Source: Pseudovibrio sp. Ad37 (GTDB taxonomy: Bacteria > Pseudomonadota > Alphaproteobacteria > Rhizobiales > Stappiaceae). From it: a stretch of 64,000 nucleotides of DNA. The position numbers and the translations under genes were made by a program. Where the stretch lies: contig NZ_LMCF01000096.1 in NCBI RefSeq assembly GCF_001623075.1, forward strand, positions 1-64,000, in the 5' to 3' direction. Every line of letters begins with the position of its first letter. Position 1 is the stretch's first letter. The notes beneath the pieces are model-generated. The model worked only from the letters and a program-made list of their open reading frames with translations, was not told the origin of the DNA and ran no database searches. This document shows, one piece after another, positions 46,971 through 56,335 of this stretch.

Positions 46971-49769
46971 TTACTCAGTGCTGGACGCTTCACCACCGTC
47001 ACCCTCAGGTGTCGGAGCAGCGCTCTCTGCGTCTGCCCCTCCGGTGTCTGTACCAACCTCAACAGCGTCTTCAGCTTCAACATTCTCGTCATCATCAGCT
47101 TCGCTAATGCGCTCCACTGCAACAACTTGCTCTTCAGCAGAGGTATTGAACACGGTCACACCCTGTGTCGAACGGCCTGCAATGCGAATGCCATTGACAG
47201 GGCAACGGATCAGCTGACCACCATCGGTCACCAGCATAATCTCGTCGCTGTCCTCACTACGGAAAGACGCAACCAGGCGGCCATTACGATCATTCACCGT
47301 CATCGCCGCGATCCCCTTACCGCCGCGACCGGTAGTGCGGTACTCGTACGAGCTGGTGCGCTTGCCATAACCCTTTTCAGAAACAGTAAGAATGACTTCT
47401 TCACTCTCGTCCATCTCTTTAAAGCGTTCTTCGGAGATGCCCGCGTCCTCGAAGGACACATTATCTTCTGCTTCCTCACCGCGCATAGCACGGGAAAGCT
47501 TCAGATAAGCCGTCCGCTCTTCGGAATCGCACTCGAAGTGATCAAGGATCGTCATGGAGATGACGTGATCACTCTCAGCAAGGTTGATCCCACGAACACC
47601 AACGGAGTTTCGGCCAGAGAATACACGAACATCTGTTGCCGGGAAGCGAATACACATACCCGATGAGGTCGTCAGCAGAACATCATCGTCTTCCGTCGAA
47701 GTCATAACGTTGACGATGCCATCGCCCTCTTCCAACTTCATGGCGATCTTGCCGTTTTTGTTGATCTGAGCGAAGTCTGAAAGCTTGTTCCGGCGGATAG
47801 TTCCACGCTTGGTCGCAAACATCACGTCCAGCTCTGCCCATGTTTCCTCATTTTCAGGAAGCGGCAGAATAGAGGTGATGCGCTCACCCTGCTCAAGTGG
47901 CAGCATGTTGACCAACGCATTCCCGCGTGCTTGCGGGCTCGCCAGCGGCAAACGCCAGACTTTCATCTTGTAGGCAATACCGCGAGACGAGAAGAACAGA
48001 ACTGGCGTATGCGTATTGGCAACGAACAGACGGGTTACAAAATCTTCGTCTTTCGTCCGCATGCCAGACCGGCCCTTACCGCCACGACGCTGCGCACGAT
48101 AGGTGTCCAGAGGAACGCGTTTGATGTAGCCGGTATGAGATACGGTCACGACCATATCTTCACGCTGGATCAGATCTTCATCATCCAGATCTCCACCACC
48201 ATCGGTAATTTCTGTCCGGCGCGGTGTCGCAAACTCATCACGCACTTCTTCAAGTTCGGTACGAACGATCTGAAGAATACGCTCACGGCTACGCAGAATA
48301 TCAAGATAATCCTTGATCTCCGTTGCAAGCTTGTCGAGTTCATCGCCAATCTCGTCACGGCCCAGAGCAGTCAGACGCTGCAAGCGCAGATCCAGAATGG
48401 CGCGAGCCTGATCTTCAGAAAGTTTGAACGTACCATCTTCCTGAATAGCGTAGCGTGGATCATCAATCAGCTGGATCAGCGGCTCGATGTCTTTCGCTGG
48501 CCAGTTACGCTCCATCAGCTGACGGCGCGCAGTCGCAGGATCAGGTGCTGTGCGAATAAGATGAATAACATCATCAATGTTGGCAGTCGCAACAGCCAAA
48601 CCTACGAGAACATGAGCACGATCACGCGCTTTGTTCAGAAGGAACCGGGTCCGGCGACCAATAACCTCTTCACGGAAAGCAATGAACGCTTTCAGCATAT
48701 CCTGCAGAGCAAGCTGCTCAGGACGGCCACCATTCAAGGCCACCACGTTACAGCCAAAGCTCTGTTGAAGCTGAGAATAACGATAGAGCTGGTTCAGGAT
48801 AACATCAGGAACCGCATCACGCTTCAGCTCAATAACAACGCGCATGCCACGACGATCTGATTCGTCGCGAATATCAGAGATGCCCTCAATCCGCTTTTCA
48901 CGAACAAGCTCTGCGATCTTTTCGATCATAGAGGATTTGTTCACCTGATAAGGGATTTCAGTGACAATCAATGCCATACGGCCTGAGCGAATTTCTTCCG
49001 TCTCAACCCGGCTGCGCATAAGAACGGAACCACGTCCGGTCTCATAAGCTGATTTGATGCCAGCACGGCCAAGAATAATACCACCGGTCGGGAAGTCCGG
49101 ACCCGGGATAATCTCCATCAGCTCTGGCAGAGTGATTTCAGGGCGCTCGATCATTGCGATCGTGCCATCAATCACTTCACCCATGTTATGCGGCGGAATA
49201 TTGGTCGCCATACCAACAGCAATACCGCCAGCACCGTTTACCAGTAGGTTCGGATAGCGTGCTGGGAGAACTTCAGGTTCCGTCTCGGAGCCATCGTAGT
49301 TCTCATTGAAGTTCACCGTATCTTTGTCGATATCGGAAAGCTGTGTCTGAGCAACTTTTTCGAGGCGACACTCTGTGTAACGCATCGCTGCAGCACGGTC
49401 ACCATCAACCGAGCCAAAGTTGCCCTGCCCATTAATGAGTGGCAGGCGCATGGAAAAATTCTGCGCCATACGAACAAGAGCATCATAAATCGCACTATCA
49501 CCATGTGGGTGATATTTACCCATAACGTCACCAACGACGCGGGCGGATTTACGATAGGGCTTGTTCCACTCATATCCGTTTTCATGCATAGAATACAGAA
49601 TACGGCGGTGAACCGGCTTCAAACCATCACGAACATCGGGAAGCGCACGGCTCACAATCACGCTCATTGCGTAATCGAGATAGCTGCGCTTCATTTCATC
49701 TGTGATAGAGACGGGCCGAATGTCGCTAGGTAGGCCACCTGGTGGTGTACTTAAGTCCTGATCTGCCAA
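46971..49769 (-). CDS. gyrA: DNA gyrase subunit A
   Basis: The 932-residue subunit cuts and rejoins DNA in the gyrase tetramer. The catalytic Tyr131 lies in [13 protein letters not shown]. The quinolone-resistance region reads [10 protein letters not shown] (88-97), with the susceptible residues Ser92 and Asp96 at the positions equal to S83 and D87 of E. coli. The C-terminal wrapping domain contains the GyrA box QRRGGKG (around residue 560) and ends in an acidic tail from about 870 ([18 protein letters not shown]). The acidic tail is longer than in E. coli. Confidence 0.98.
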   Translation of the reverse strand: MADQDLSTPPGGLPSDIRPVSITDEMKRSYLDYAMSVIVSRALPDVRDGLKPVHRRILYSMHENGYEWNKPYRKSARVVGDVMGKYHPHGDSAIYDALVRMAQNFSMRLPLINGQGNFGSVDGDRAAAMRYTECRLEKVAQTQLSDIDKDTVNFNENYDGSETEPEVLPARYPNLLVNGAGGIAVGMATNIPPHNMGEVIDGTIAMIERPEITLPELMEIIPGPDFPTGGIILGRAGIKSAYETGRGSVLMRSRVETEEIRSGRMALIVTEIPYQVNKSSMIEKIAELVREKRIEGISDIRDESDRRGMRVVIELKRDAVPDVILNQLYRYSQLQQSFGCNVVALNGGRPEQLALQDMLKAFIAFREEVIGRRTRFLLNKARDRAHVLVGLAVATANIDDVIHLIRTAPDPATARRQLMERNWPAKDIEPLIQLIDDPRYAIQEDGTFKLSEDQARAILDLRLQRLTALGRDEIGDELDKLATEIKDYLDILRSRERILQIVRTELEEVRDEFATPRRTEITDGGGDLDDEDLIQREDMVVTVSHTGYIKRVPLDTYRAQRRGGKGRSGMRTKDEDFVTRLFVANTHTPVLFFSSRGIAYKMKVWRLPLASPQARGNALVNMLPLEQGERITSILPLPENEETWAELDVMFATKRGTIRRNKLSDFAQINKNGKIAMKLEEGDGIVNVMTSTEDDDVLLTTSSGMCIRFPATDVRVFSGRNSVGVRGINLAESDHVISMTILDHFECDSEERTAYLKLSRAMRGEEAEDNVSFEDAGISEERFKEMDESEEVILTVSEKGYGKRTSSYEYRTTGRGGKGIAAMTVNDRNGRLVASFRSEDSDEIMLVTDGGQLIRCPVNGIRIAGRSTQGVTVFNTSAEEQVVAVERISEADDDENVEAEDAVEVGTDTGGADAESAAPTPEGDGGEASSTE

Positions 49770-50102
49770 GGATTATTCTCATCAATTTTAAGTCAGAATT
49801 CCTAGCCTTTATAGCCGATTCAAACCGCAGAACCAAACGCCACAAGCCCTGAAAAGACACCTAATAACAACTACCTTACCCCACGGCCTCATCGACCACT
49901 GGTTACTAGGCCTTTCTACGCAGTTTCGTTGCTCAAAAGCATCGCTCTTCCTCATAAAAATACTAAGCTATACGCAGGCGATGCAAAATCCTATCAAACT
50001 CTTGCTAAATACAACATTGTCTGGTAGCGCCCTCTCAAGAACCGCAGAAATGCGGGTAAAAGCGCCCAAAGATGGGCTAAACCACATACAAGGTAAAGCG
50101 CA
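49770..50102. other. Divergent region between gyrA and marC
   Basis: These 333 bases carry no gene or strong hairpin. They should contain the promoters of gyrA (minus) and marC (plus), but I find no pair of boxes good enough to name. Confidence 0.5.
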
Positions 50103-50735
50103 ATGCTCATTGAGTTCCTCATCAATGCATTTGCCATGCTGTTTGTCACCATCGACCCGATTGGTCTGGCACCAATTTTTCTGGCCGTAACCGCCGGGGC
50201 AAGCAGTGTTGAGCGCCGTCAGATTGCGATTAAAGCCATAGTCATTTCTGGCATCACGCTCCTGGCATTTTTCTTTGCCGGACGCCAGCTTCTGGAAGTT
50301 CTCGGCATCTCTCAAGCTGCCTTTAAGGTTGCAGGCGGTCTTCTGCTCTTCATCATTGCAACTGAGATGGTGTTCGAGCATCGCCAGAAGCGTAAAGCTG
50401 AAAGTGCGGAAAAGGTTGTCGAACAGGAAGACCTGTCCCAGACAGCAGTGTTCCCGCTGGCTATTCCGCTCATTGCAGGTCCGGCAACTATCTCTGCAAT
50501 CATCCTGCTCGCCGGTCAGGCACCGGGCTTCGCTGGCCAGATGAGCCTGATCGCAGTCCTTCTGTCTGTGCTCGCACTCAGCTTCTTCGTGTTTCTGCTG
50601 GCAGCGCGCATCGATAAACTGCTCGGCTCAACAGTTCAGCTCATCATCACCCGTCTTTTTGGTGTGATCCTCGCAGCACTGTCCGTTCAGTTCGTTGCAG
50701 ATGGCATCTTCTCGTTAATCGAGATGCATTCATAA
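50103..50735 (+). CDS. MarC-family integral membrane protein
   Basis: The 210-residue protein has six hydrophobic helices and the MarC-family start AFAMLFVTIDPIGLAPIFLA, plus FPLAIPLIAGPATISAIILL in the middle. MarC was once tied to multiple antibiotic resistance, but its transport role is unproven. AAGG precedes the ATG. A terminator follows. Confidence 0.9.
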   Translation: MLIEFLINAFAMLFVTIDPIGLAPIFLAVTAGASSVERRQIAIKAIVISGITLLAFFFAGRQLLEVLGISQAAFKVAGGLLLFIIATEMVFEHRQKRKAESAEKVVEQEDLSQTAVFPLAIPLIAGPATISAIILLAGQAPGFAGQMSLIAVLLSVLALSFFVFLLAARIDKLLGSTVQLIITRLFGVILAALSVQFVADGIFSLIEMHS

Positions 50736-50742
50736 TTCAGGC

Positions 50743-50769
50743 GAGCGCCCATACCTCTTGTGGGCGCTC
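50743..50769 (+). terminator. Terminator after marC
   Basis: GAGCGCCCA and TGGGCGCTC pair over 9 bp around TACCTCTTG, then TTCTCC. Confidence 0.85.
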
Positions 50770-50846
50770 TTCTCCCCAAATGAGTTAAAGCTTGCAGTCC
50801 CAAATCCCCTTCGTAAAGTCACCGTTGTATTTTACGGAGGATTCGA

Positions 50847-51779
50847 ATGGCTGCCCACGGCTCAAAAAAAGTGATTTTCGCCGCCCTTGCTGGCAACACA
50901 CTCATTTCAATCACCAAATTTGCTGCCGCAGCCTATACCGGGTCTGCCGCAATGCTGTCCGAAGGCATTCACTCGCTCGTTGACACAGGAAACCAGGGCC
51001 TGCTGCTGCTTGGCATGAAGCGCGCTGAAAAACCTGCAGATGAAAAACACCCGTTCGGATACGGCTCAGAAATTTACTTCTGGGCATTTGTCGTCGCCAT
51101 CATGATTTTCGCCGTTGGTGCAGGAATTTCGCTTTACGAAGGCATTCAGAAAATTCTCAATCCTCACCCGATTGAATCTGCCCTGATCGCTTACATCGTC
51201 CTTGGACTCGCACTTATTTTTGAAGGCTGGGCCTGGATGGTCGCCTACAAAGAGTTCAAAAAAACCAAAGGCAAGCGCCCTTTCCTTGCCGCTGTGCGCG
51301 ACAGCAAAGACCCAACAGTTTTCACTGTGCTTTTCGAAGATACAGCCGCAATGCTCGGCCTGCTCGTAGCACTTGTCGGCATCTACGGCGCTCAAGCTTT
51401 GGGCATTGCATGGCTGGACGGAGCAGCCTCTGTCGTAATTGGCCTCATCCTCGCAGGCACAGCATTTGTACTGGCATTGGAAACCAAAGGCCTCCTCATC
51501 GGCGAAAGCGCTTCTGACGAACTTGTTGCCTCCGTACGAGAAATTCTACAGGCACCAGCAGCCGTCAAAGGCGTGAATGAAATCCGCACCCTGCACCTGG
51601 GCCCAAATGACGTCCTTCTCGCAGCCTCGCTGGATTTCGAAGACGCTCTGACAGCAGGTGCAGTTGAAGAAGTCATCTTCTCACTGGAAGACACGATCAA
51701 ACGGGCACAACCATTGATCGGACGCGTATTCCTTGAAGTCCAGGCTGCGCGCGATCATCAGATTCTTGAGGGCGAGTAG
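50847..51779 (+). CDS. Cation diffusion facilitator (CDF) transporter
   Basis: The 310-residue protein has six helices and the CDF metal motifs: SAAMLSEGIHSLVDTGNQ in helix 2 and TVLFEDTAAMLGLLVALVG in helix 5. A cytosolic C-terminal domain follows from about residue 210. The H/D rather than D/D arrangement (HSLVD) and the NQGLLLLGMKRAEK sequence place it near the ZnT9-like branch. It would export a divalent metal such as zinc or manganese; the metal is not determined. Confidence 0.88.
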   Translation: MAAHGSKKVIFAALAGNTLISITKFAAAAYTGSAAMLSEGIHSLVDTGNQGLLLLGMKRAEKPADEKHPFGYGSEIYFWAFVVAIMIFAVGAGISLYEGIQKILNPHPIESALIAYIVLGLALIFEGWAWMVAYKEFKKTKGKRPFLAAVRDSKDPTVFTVLFEDTAAMLGLLVALVGIYGAQALGIAWLDGAASVVIGLILAGTAFVLALETKGLLIGESASDELVASVREILQAPAAVKGVNEIRTLHLGPNDVLLAASLDFEDALTAGAVEEVIFSLEDTIKRAQPLIGRVFLEVQAARDHQILEGE

Positions 51780-51848
51780 TTTATCCGCCTAGTGACACAC
51801 AGATTAAACCCTTAAGAAGCTTACATACTAAGAATTTTGGAGCAGACA

Positions 51849-52838
51849 ATGACCATACTTGTAACAGGCGGCTGCGGATATATTGGAAGCCACATGACGT
51901 GGTGTCTTCACGACGCAGGAGAGGATTTTGTCGTCATAGACAACCTGTCCACGGGCTTCGATTGGGCCATCCCGCAGAGCACCAAGCTTTACGAAGGCGA
52001 AATCACAGACCTTGATCTGCTCCAGACAATCTTCCGCAACCACGACATCTCTGCGGTCATTCACTTCGCGGGCTCAATTATCGTCCCAGAATCCGTCTCT
52101 AACCCACTGAAATATTATGAGAATAACACAGCAGCTTCACGCACATTAATTGAAGCCTGTGTGAAGAATGGCATCAAGCATTTCATCTTCTCATCAACCG
52201 CAGCAGTTTATGGTGATCCAGAAGTTATTCCAGTTTCTGAAGACACCCCCTTAACTCCCTTAAGCCCCTACGGCACTTCAAAGTTAATGACAGAACTTAT
52301 GTTGCGCGACACGGCCGCCGCCCACGAGTTCAAATACACGGCTCTACGCTATTTTAATGTGGCAGGCGCTGATCCGGAAGGTCGCACTGGCCAGTCCACC
52401 AAGAATGCGACACATCTGATCAAAGTGGCCTGCGAAGCTGCCCTCGGTAAGCGTACCCATCTCGGCATTTTTGGCGATGATTTCGACACACCAGATGGGA
52501 CTGGAGTGCGCGATTACATCCACGTTTCCGACCTCGCAAGTGCACATTACCTTGCCCTAAAACGCCTGCGCGATGGCGGAGATAGCATCATCATGAACGC
52601 AGGCTACGGTGACGGCTACTCAGTCCTTCAGGTCATCGACGCTATGAAAGCCGTATCAGACGTTAATTTTGAGGTGAAAAAAGAGCCGCGCCGTGCTGGT
52701 GACTCTCCAAAAGTTGTCGCAGACAACTCCAGAATCATGAGCAATCTGGAATGGAAGCCACGCTTTGATGACCTGCCAACAATCGTAAAACATGCGCTGG
52801 ATTGGGAGAAAAAGCTCCAATTCAAAAACAGCCTTTAA
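51849..52838 (+). CDS. galE: UDP-glucose 4-epimerase
   Basis: The 329-residue enzyme interconverts UDP-glucose and UDP-galactose. It shows ILVTGGCGYIGSHMTWCL, the catalytic Ser in FIFSSTAAVYGDPE and the YxxxK pair in SPYGTSKLMTELM. The RYFNVAGADPEGRTGQ segment is diagnostic for GalE. The start is the ATG at 51849 with GGAG upstream; a TTG four codons earlier overlaps that site. It is separated from the galU cluster by 10 kb. Confidence 0.95.
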   Translation: MTILVTGGCGYIGSHMTWCLHDAGEDFVVIDNLSTGFDWAIPQSTKLYEGEITDLDLLQTIFRNHDISAVIHFAGSIIVPESVSNPLKYYENNTAASRTLIEACVKNGIKHFIFSSTAAVYGDPEVIPVSEDTPLTPLSPYGTSKLMTELMLRDTAAAHEFKYTALRYFNVAGADPEGRTGQSTKNATHLIKVACEAALGKRTHLGIFGDDFDTPDGTGVRDYIHVSDLASAHYLALKRLRDGGDSIIMNAGYGDGYSVLQVIDAMKAVSDVNFEVKKEPRRAGDSPKVVADNSRIMSNLEWKPRFDDLPTIVKHALDWEKKLQFKNSL

Positions 52839-52845
52839 CCGTTAT

Positions 52846-52874
52846 TGTGCTGACTGAACTGCTCAGTCAGCACA
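52846..52874. terminator. Bidirectional stem-loop between galE and the DUF192 gene
   Basis: TGTGCTGACTGA and TCAGTCAGCACA form a 12-bp perfect stem around ACTGC, between two convergent genes. Confidence 0.8.
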
Positions 52875-52902
52875 CTTTCCTGCGAACCACAAAACGCTTC
52901 AT

Positions 52903-53340
52903 CTATGGGATACGGATAACGCGATCTCCAGGCTGAATACCCAATTCAGCCGCGCGCCCAGCCACCACCTCTAAAACATATTGAGCAGGCAAACCGGAAG
53001 GGATAATCTCTTCCGAATACGGCACTGTGTTCGCAGCAATGCTTTTAACTTTATAATCAGACCCGATGAAAATGATATCGAGCGAAGTCGGCGTATTCTT
53101 CATCCAGAAGTACTGAAGACCCGACTGCGGGAAAATGAACAGCATCCCCTGATCAGCTGTCAGATCCGTTCGGCCCATCAAGCCTTGAGCTCTATCATCA
53201 GGCGTTTCAGCGACCTCAACTTGGAACTCATGCGTTCCATTGGCACTACGCACTTCAAGAATTTCAGTTCTCATACCTGCAGCGACCGTCGATGTCATAC
53301 CTAGCAAAACAAAAATGAAAGCAATTCGAAGAACCGTCAT
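52903..53340 (-). CDS. DUF192 family exported protein
   Basis: The 145-residue protein has a signal peptide (MTVLRIAFIFVLLGMTSTVA, cleavage near AAG) and a DUF192 domain: VEVAETPDDRAQGLMGR, FIFPQSGLQYFWMKNTPTSL and EVVAGRAAELGIQPGDRV. DUF192 proteins are small beta-barrels of unknown function, widespread in bacteria and archaea. It shares direction with the cold-shock gene upstream, but a terminator separates them. Confidence 0.9.
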   Translation of the reverse strand: MTVLRIAFIFVLLGMTSTVAAGMRTEILEVRSANGTHEFQVEVAETPDDRAQGLMGRTDLTADQGMLFIFPQSGLQYFWMKNTPTSLDIIFIGSDYKVKSIAANTVPYSEEIIPSGLPAQYVLEVVAGRAAELGIQPGDRVIRIP

Positions 53341-53384
53341 ATAGCCCTAAACCTCGTTTTCTTTAGCTTTGAGCCAAAGAAAAA

Positions 53385-53405
53385 CCCTTGGCAAGTCGCC
53401 AAGGG
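53385..53405 (-). terminator. Terminator after the double cold-shock-domain gene
   Basis: CCCTTGGC and GCCAAGGG pair over 8 bp around AAGTC, with TTTTTC following on the minus strand. Confidence 0.88.
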
Positions 53406-53456
53406 CTTAAAATCAGCAAATCTCAGGAATGTGATCTGAAAACGGTCAGCCTCTCG

Positions 53457-54038
53457 TCAGTGAGATGCCGGAATGTGAGTACCACTCCCAACAGGCCGAA
53501 CTTCCGCAGCCATCTTGCCTTTCGGCCCATCACCAAAGCGCACCTGCACCTTTTGACCAGGCCGCAACTCAGTAATACCGAAACGACGTAGCGTTTCCAT
53601 ATGAATGAAGATATCTTCCGTGCCTTCACCGCGGGTCAGGAAACCAAAGCCCTTGACCCGGTTAAACCATTTTACTTCCGCGTCGATAAAGCTACCCTCT
53701 GGCGTCACCTGCACGTGCGTCCGAGACGGTGGCAGCTGAGAAGGATGAACCGCATAACTCTCATCCATGGAAAGAATGCGCATCGCCTGCAATCCGCGCG
53801 GACGATTAAGCACCTCGCAAACAACACGCGCGCCTTCATACGCCGTCTGATAGCCGTCCCTGCGCAAGCATGTAACATGCAACAAGACGTCAGGCAGATC
53901 GTCTTCCGGCTCTACAAAACCATAGCCTTTACCAATATCAAACCACTTGATTGTTCCTGCCACTTGAAGAACATCTAAGGCTGTATCGTCAACCAGGTCC
54001 TCGACAGAGCCTAACTGAGGCGCCGTTTTTACCACCAT
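53457..54038 (-). CDS. Double cold-shock-domain protein
   Basis: The 193-residue protein has two cold-shock domains. Domain 1 (about 26-90) has [16 protein letters not shown] and VLLHV, domain 2 (about 119-183) has [13 protein letters not shown] and IFIHM. A short linker with QLPPSRTHV joins them. Tandem-CSD proteins of this size are typical of Rhizobiales and Caulobacter, where they bind RNA or DNA in cold or stationary phase. The start is the ATG at 54038; a TTG at 54086 is less likely. Confidence 0.92.
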   Translation of the reverse strand: MVVKTAPQLGSVEDLVDDTALDVLQVAGTIKWFDIGKGYGFVEPEDDLPDVLLHVTCLRRDGYQTAYEGARVVCEVLNRPRGLQAMRILSMDESYAVHPSQLPPSRTHVQVTPEGSFIDAEVKWFNRVKGFGFLTRGEGTEDIFIHMETLRRFGITELRPGQKVQVRFGDGPKGKMAAEVRPVGSGTHIPASH

Positions 54039-54455
54039 GATGAATGCCCCGAAATTTGCCGCATCTGAAATGTAACGCTCGATCAAAACCGAACACCACT
54101 TGATTCCACAAAAAGAATATCATTACGCCCGACGGCAAAAAGGTAAAAAATTAACAAAGAGCTAAATGATCCCCCATTGATTTGGTTAGTGTTGTCCTAT
54201 CAACACCATTTACCTGAAGTTTGGAGGGGGTATAGCTAACACTACTGAAGATTTTATCCCATGAATCCCCGCGTTACTTTCAAAGTCTCCGCTTGTCATC
54301 AGATACACACTATTGCGGAGCATACCTTGCATATTCAGAATTCAGAAATACTAGGCACCCTTCCCTCCTAGCTTTTTTCGCGCTAGCTTCGGCCAACTTC
54401 AACCTCTGCTGGTTCCCACTTCACAGAGCCAATCCCATAAAAGAAAGAGTTCGAC
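54039..54455. other. Divergent region between double-CSD gene and gloA
   Basis: About 417 bases without a convincing gene. A small hairpin GTGTTG/CAACAC (54189-54206) lies near its middle. A 36-codon frame starting at 54261 has no ribosome-binding site or family match and is not called. Long leaders are common for cold-shock genes, so part of this may be a 5' untranslated region. Confidence 0.45.
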
Positions 54456-54896
54456 ATGCGTTATCTACACACCATGGTCCGCGTTAAAGATCTTGATGAA
54501 TCCTTGAAGTTTTATTGCAGCATCTTTGGGCTGGAAGAAGTTCGCCGTCACGAAAGCGAAGCTGGCCGCTTCACGCTTGTCTTCCTGGCTGCGCCTGAAG
54601 ACAAAGAAAGCTTCAGCGCATCTTCCGCACCAGCACTCGAGCTAACATACAACTGGGATCCGGAAGAGTACGCCGGAGGTCGCAACTTCGGCCACCTTGC
54701 CTATGAAGTCGACAATATCTATGAGACCTGCGAAAAACTCCAAGCCTCTGGGATCACAATCAACCGACCACCACGCGACGGCCGTATGGCATTCATTGTT
54801 TCTCCAGATGGAATTTCCATTGAGCTTCTGCAAAAAGGTGGAAGCCTTGAGCCAGCTGAGCCATGGCTCTCCATGGGCAACACCGGCAGCTGGTAA
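54456..54896 (+). CDS. gloA: Lactoylglutathione lyase (glyoxalase I)
   Basis: The 146-residue enzyme converts the methylglyoxal-glutathione hemithioacetal to lactoylglutathione. It is the single-domain GloA with metal ligands His5 ([20 protein letters not shown]), Glu in LELTYNW, His in [10 protein letters not shown] and Glu in ISIELLQ. AAAGA lies before the ATG. A strong terminator follows. Confidence 0.94.
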   Translation: MRYLHTMVRVKDLDESLKFYCSIFGLEEVRRHESEAGRFTLVFLAAPEDKESFSASSAPALELTYNWDPEEYAGGRNFGHLAYEVDNIYETCEKLQASGITINRPPRDGRMAFIVSPDGISIELLQKGGSLEPAEPWLSMGNTGSW

Positions 54897-54910
54897 TCCC
54901 AGCACAAGCT

Positions 54911-54944
54911 TTTCAGCGCCTCAATTTCGAGTGAGGCGCTGAAA
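54911..54944 (+). terminator. Terminator after gloA
   Basis: TTTCAGCGCCTCA and TGAGGCGCTGAAA form a 13-bp perfect stem around ATTTCGAG. Confidence 0.88.
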
Positions 54945-55087
54945 TCTAACAATAATTAAGAAAAGAATAGACCAAATCCATATTTGTGGATTGTTTGAAT
55001 TATAAAATTTTAAGCACTAGACAATATCCTACTGAAAACTTATAAGCCTCCTCACACAGCGCGCCACATGCGCAAATGCTGTAGAGT

Positions 55088-55162
55088 GCGCCCATCGTCT
55101 AGCGGTTAGGACGCCGCCCTTTCACGGCGGAAACAGGGGTTCGATTCCCCTTGGGCGTACCA
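55088..55162 (+). tRNA. tRNA-Glu, anticodon UUC
   Basis: A complete cloverleaf is seen. The acceptor stem GCGCCCA pairs with TGGGCGT (one G-U), the anticodon stem CCGCC/GGCGG encloses loop CTTTCAC with anticodon TTC at 55121-55123, and the T loop reads GGTTCGATTCC. The CCA end is encoded (55160-55162). It reads GAA and GAG codons. The gene stands alone between gloA and ssb. Confidence 0.97.
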
Positions 55163-55329
55163 ATTCTTTCCCTTTAATTTATTTCGTTTGCTAGCATTGC
55201 ATTTCTGCGCGTGCTGCTTCTCTTTTATTTTAAGAGTACGCCCCCAAGCAGACATTTCACCACACCTCAAGCCAGCACCTTCTAGTCGCGCCCTCCCTTT
55301 AACAAGACTTCGCACCAGAGCACAAAAAA

Positions 55330-55360
55330 GCCCGGTAGTAAAACAATGCTCACTCCGGGC
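55330..55360 (-). terminator. Terminator after ssb
   Basis: On the minus strand CCCGG-AGT and ACT-ACCGGG pair as a nested stem, followed by TTTTTT. It lies just after the ssb stop at 55383. Confidence 0.85.
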
Positions 55361-55382
55361 CATCTTGAATTGCCTGCTTGGA

Positions 55383-55934
55383 TTAGAACGGAATTTCGTC
55401 GTCCATTCCACCGCCGAAACCGCCAGATGGTGCTTGACCACCTCCACCGCCACCGCCGAAGCCGCCGCCCTGATTGCTGGAGCCACCACCACCAAAGCCA
55501 CCGCCCTGGTCGTATCCGCCGCCACTGCCGCCGCCGAAGCCACCGGACTGGCCACCTTGGCCGCCTGCACCACCGCCTTCGCCGCGACCATCAAGCATAG
55601 TCAGCGTCGAGTTGAAGCCCTGCAGAACGATCTCGGTGGAGTATTTCTCCTGGCCGCTCTGGTCCTGCCATTTGCGGGTTTGCAACTGACCTTCGATGTA
55701 AACCTTGGAGCCTTTGCGCAGGAATTGCTCGGCAACCTTTGCAAGGCCTTCATTAAACACAACAACACGGTGCCATTCGGTCCGCTCACGGCGTTCGCCG
55801 CTGTTACGGTCACGCCAGCTCTCCGAAGTAGCGATACGCAAGTTGACGATTGGACGACCGTCCTGCGTACGGCGAATTTCCGGATCTGCGCCCAAATTTC
55901 CAACCAAAATGACTTTATTGACGCTACCGGCCAT
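55383..55934 (-). CDS. ssb: Single-stranded DNA-binding protein
   Basis: The 183-residue protein has an OB fold at residues 1-110 ([58 protein letters not shown]). A long glycine-rich linker follows. It ends in the acidic tip MDDEIPF that recruits repair partners. The ATG at 55934 gives the standard MAGSVNKV start. A LexA box overlaps a promoter-like sequence about 175 bp upstream, so SOS induction is likely. Confidence 0.96.
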   Translation of the reverse strand: MAGSVNKVILVGNLGADPEIRRTQDGRPIVNLRIATSESWRDRNSGERRERTEWHRVVVFNEGLAKVAEQFLRKGSKVYIEGQLQTRKWQDQSGQEKYSTEIVLQGFNSTLTMLDGRGEGGGAGGQGGQSGGFGGGSGGGYDQGGGFGGGGSSNQGGGFGGGGGGGQAPSGGFGGGMDDEIPF

Positions 55935-56106
55935 TGAATTACTCCTAAGTCTGAACTCGCCCAAAGTTTAAGCGAGTTAAGTTGGCAAGTAACCTATGCT
56001 CCGCGCTCTACAATTCAAACAGACTTTCTCAAAGCCGCCGTGGTTGTCCACATTTCCTAGGCTTTCAGTCGGAATATCAGGCGCCCGCAAGCAAGGCTCT
56101 CCACTC

Positions 56107-56121
56107 GTTCTATATTTGTTC
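56107..56121. promoter_or_regulatory. LexA (SOS) box on the ssb side
   Basis: GTTC-TATATTT-GTTC fits the alphaproteobacterial LexA site GTTC-N7-GTTC exactly. On the minus strand it covers AATATA (56111-56116), a -10-like box 17 bp from TTGCAA (56134-56139). It therefore lies over a likely ssb promoter, 173 bp from the start codon. Confidence 0.75.
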
Positions 56122-56218
56122 CAGCACAATGCCTTGCAAAACTGCCAAGTTCAACTCTCAATTTTTCTAAAAGACAATTTTGCGCGAGCAAACTCAAAAA
56201 GGCTTGCCCCTTAAAATT

Positions 56219-56233
56219 GTTCCGTTTATGTTC
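56219..56233. promoter_or_regulatory. LexA (SOS) box on the uvrA side
   Basis: GTTC-CGTTTAT-GTTC is a second exact match to GTTC-N7-GTTC, 102 bp before the uvrA start codon. uvrA is a classic SOS gene in alphaproteobacteria. The remaining 401-bp ssb-uvrA interval holds no gene. Confidence 0.8.
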
Positions 56234-56335
56234 CACCTGATTTCCAGCGCACATTCTCCTGCATTTTGAGGATCGCGCCCAGACCTGTTTTGCTTTTTAT
56301 ATGCGAACTCGGCATCCGTGATAAAGGACAGTTCC

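Noticed and set aside
54261-54371. Short frame of 36 codons between the cold-shock gene and gloA
   Set aside because: No ribosome-binding site, no family match and an unremarkable composition; likely part of a leader.
55474-55689. Proline-rich frame on the plus strand
   Set aside because: It is the antisense reading of the glycine-rich linker of ssb (GGN codons read as NCC) and has no start signal.
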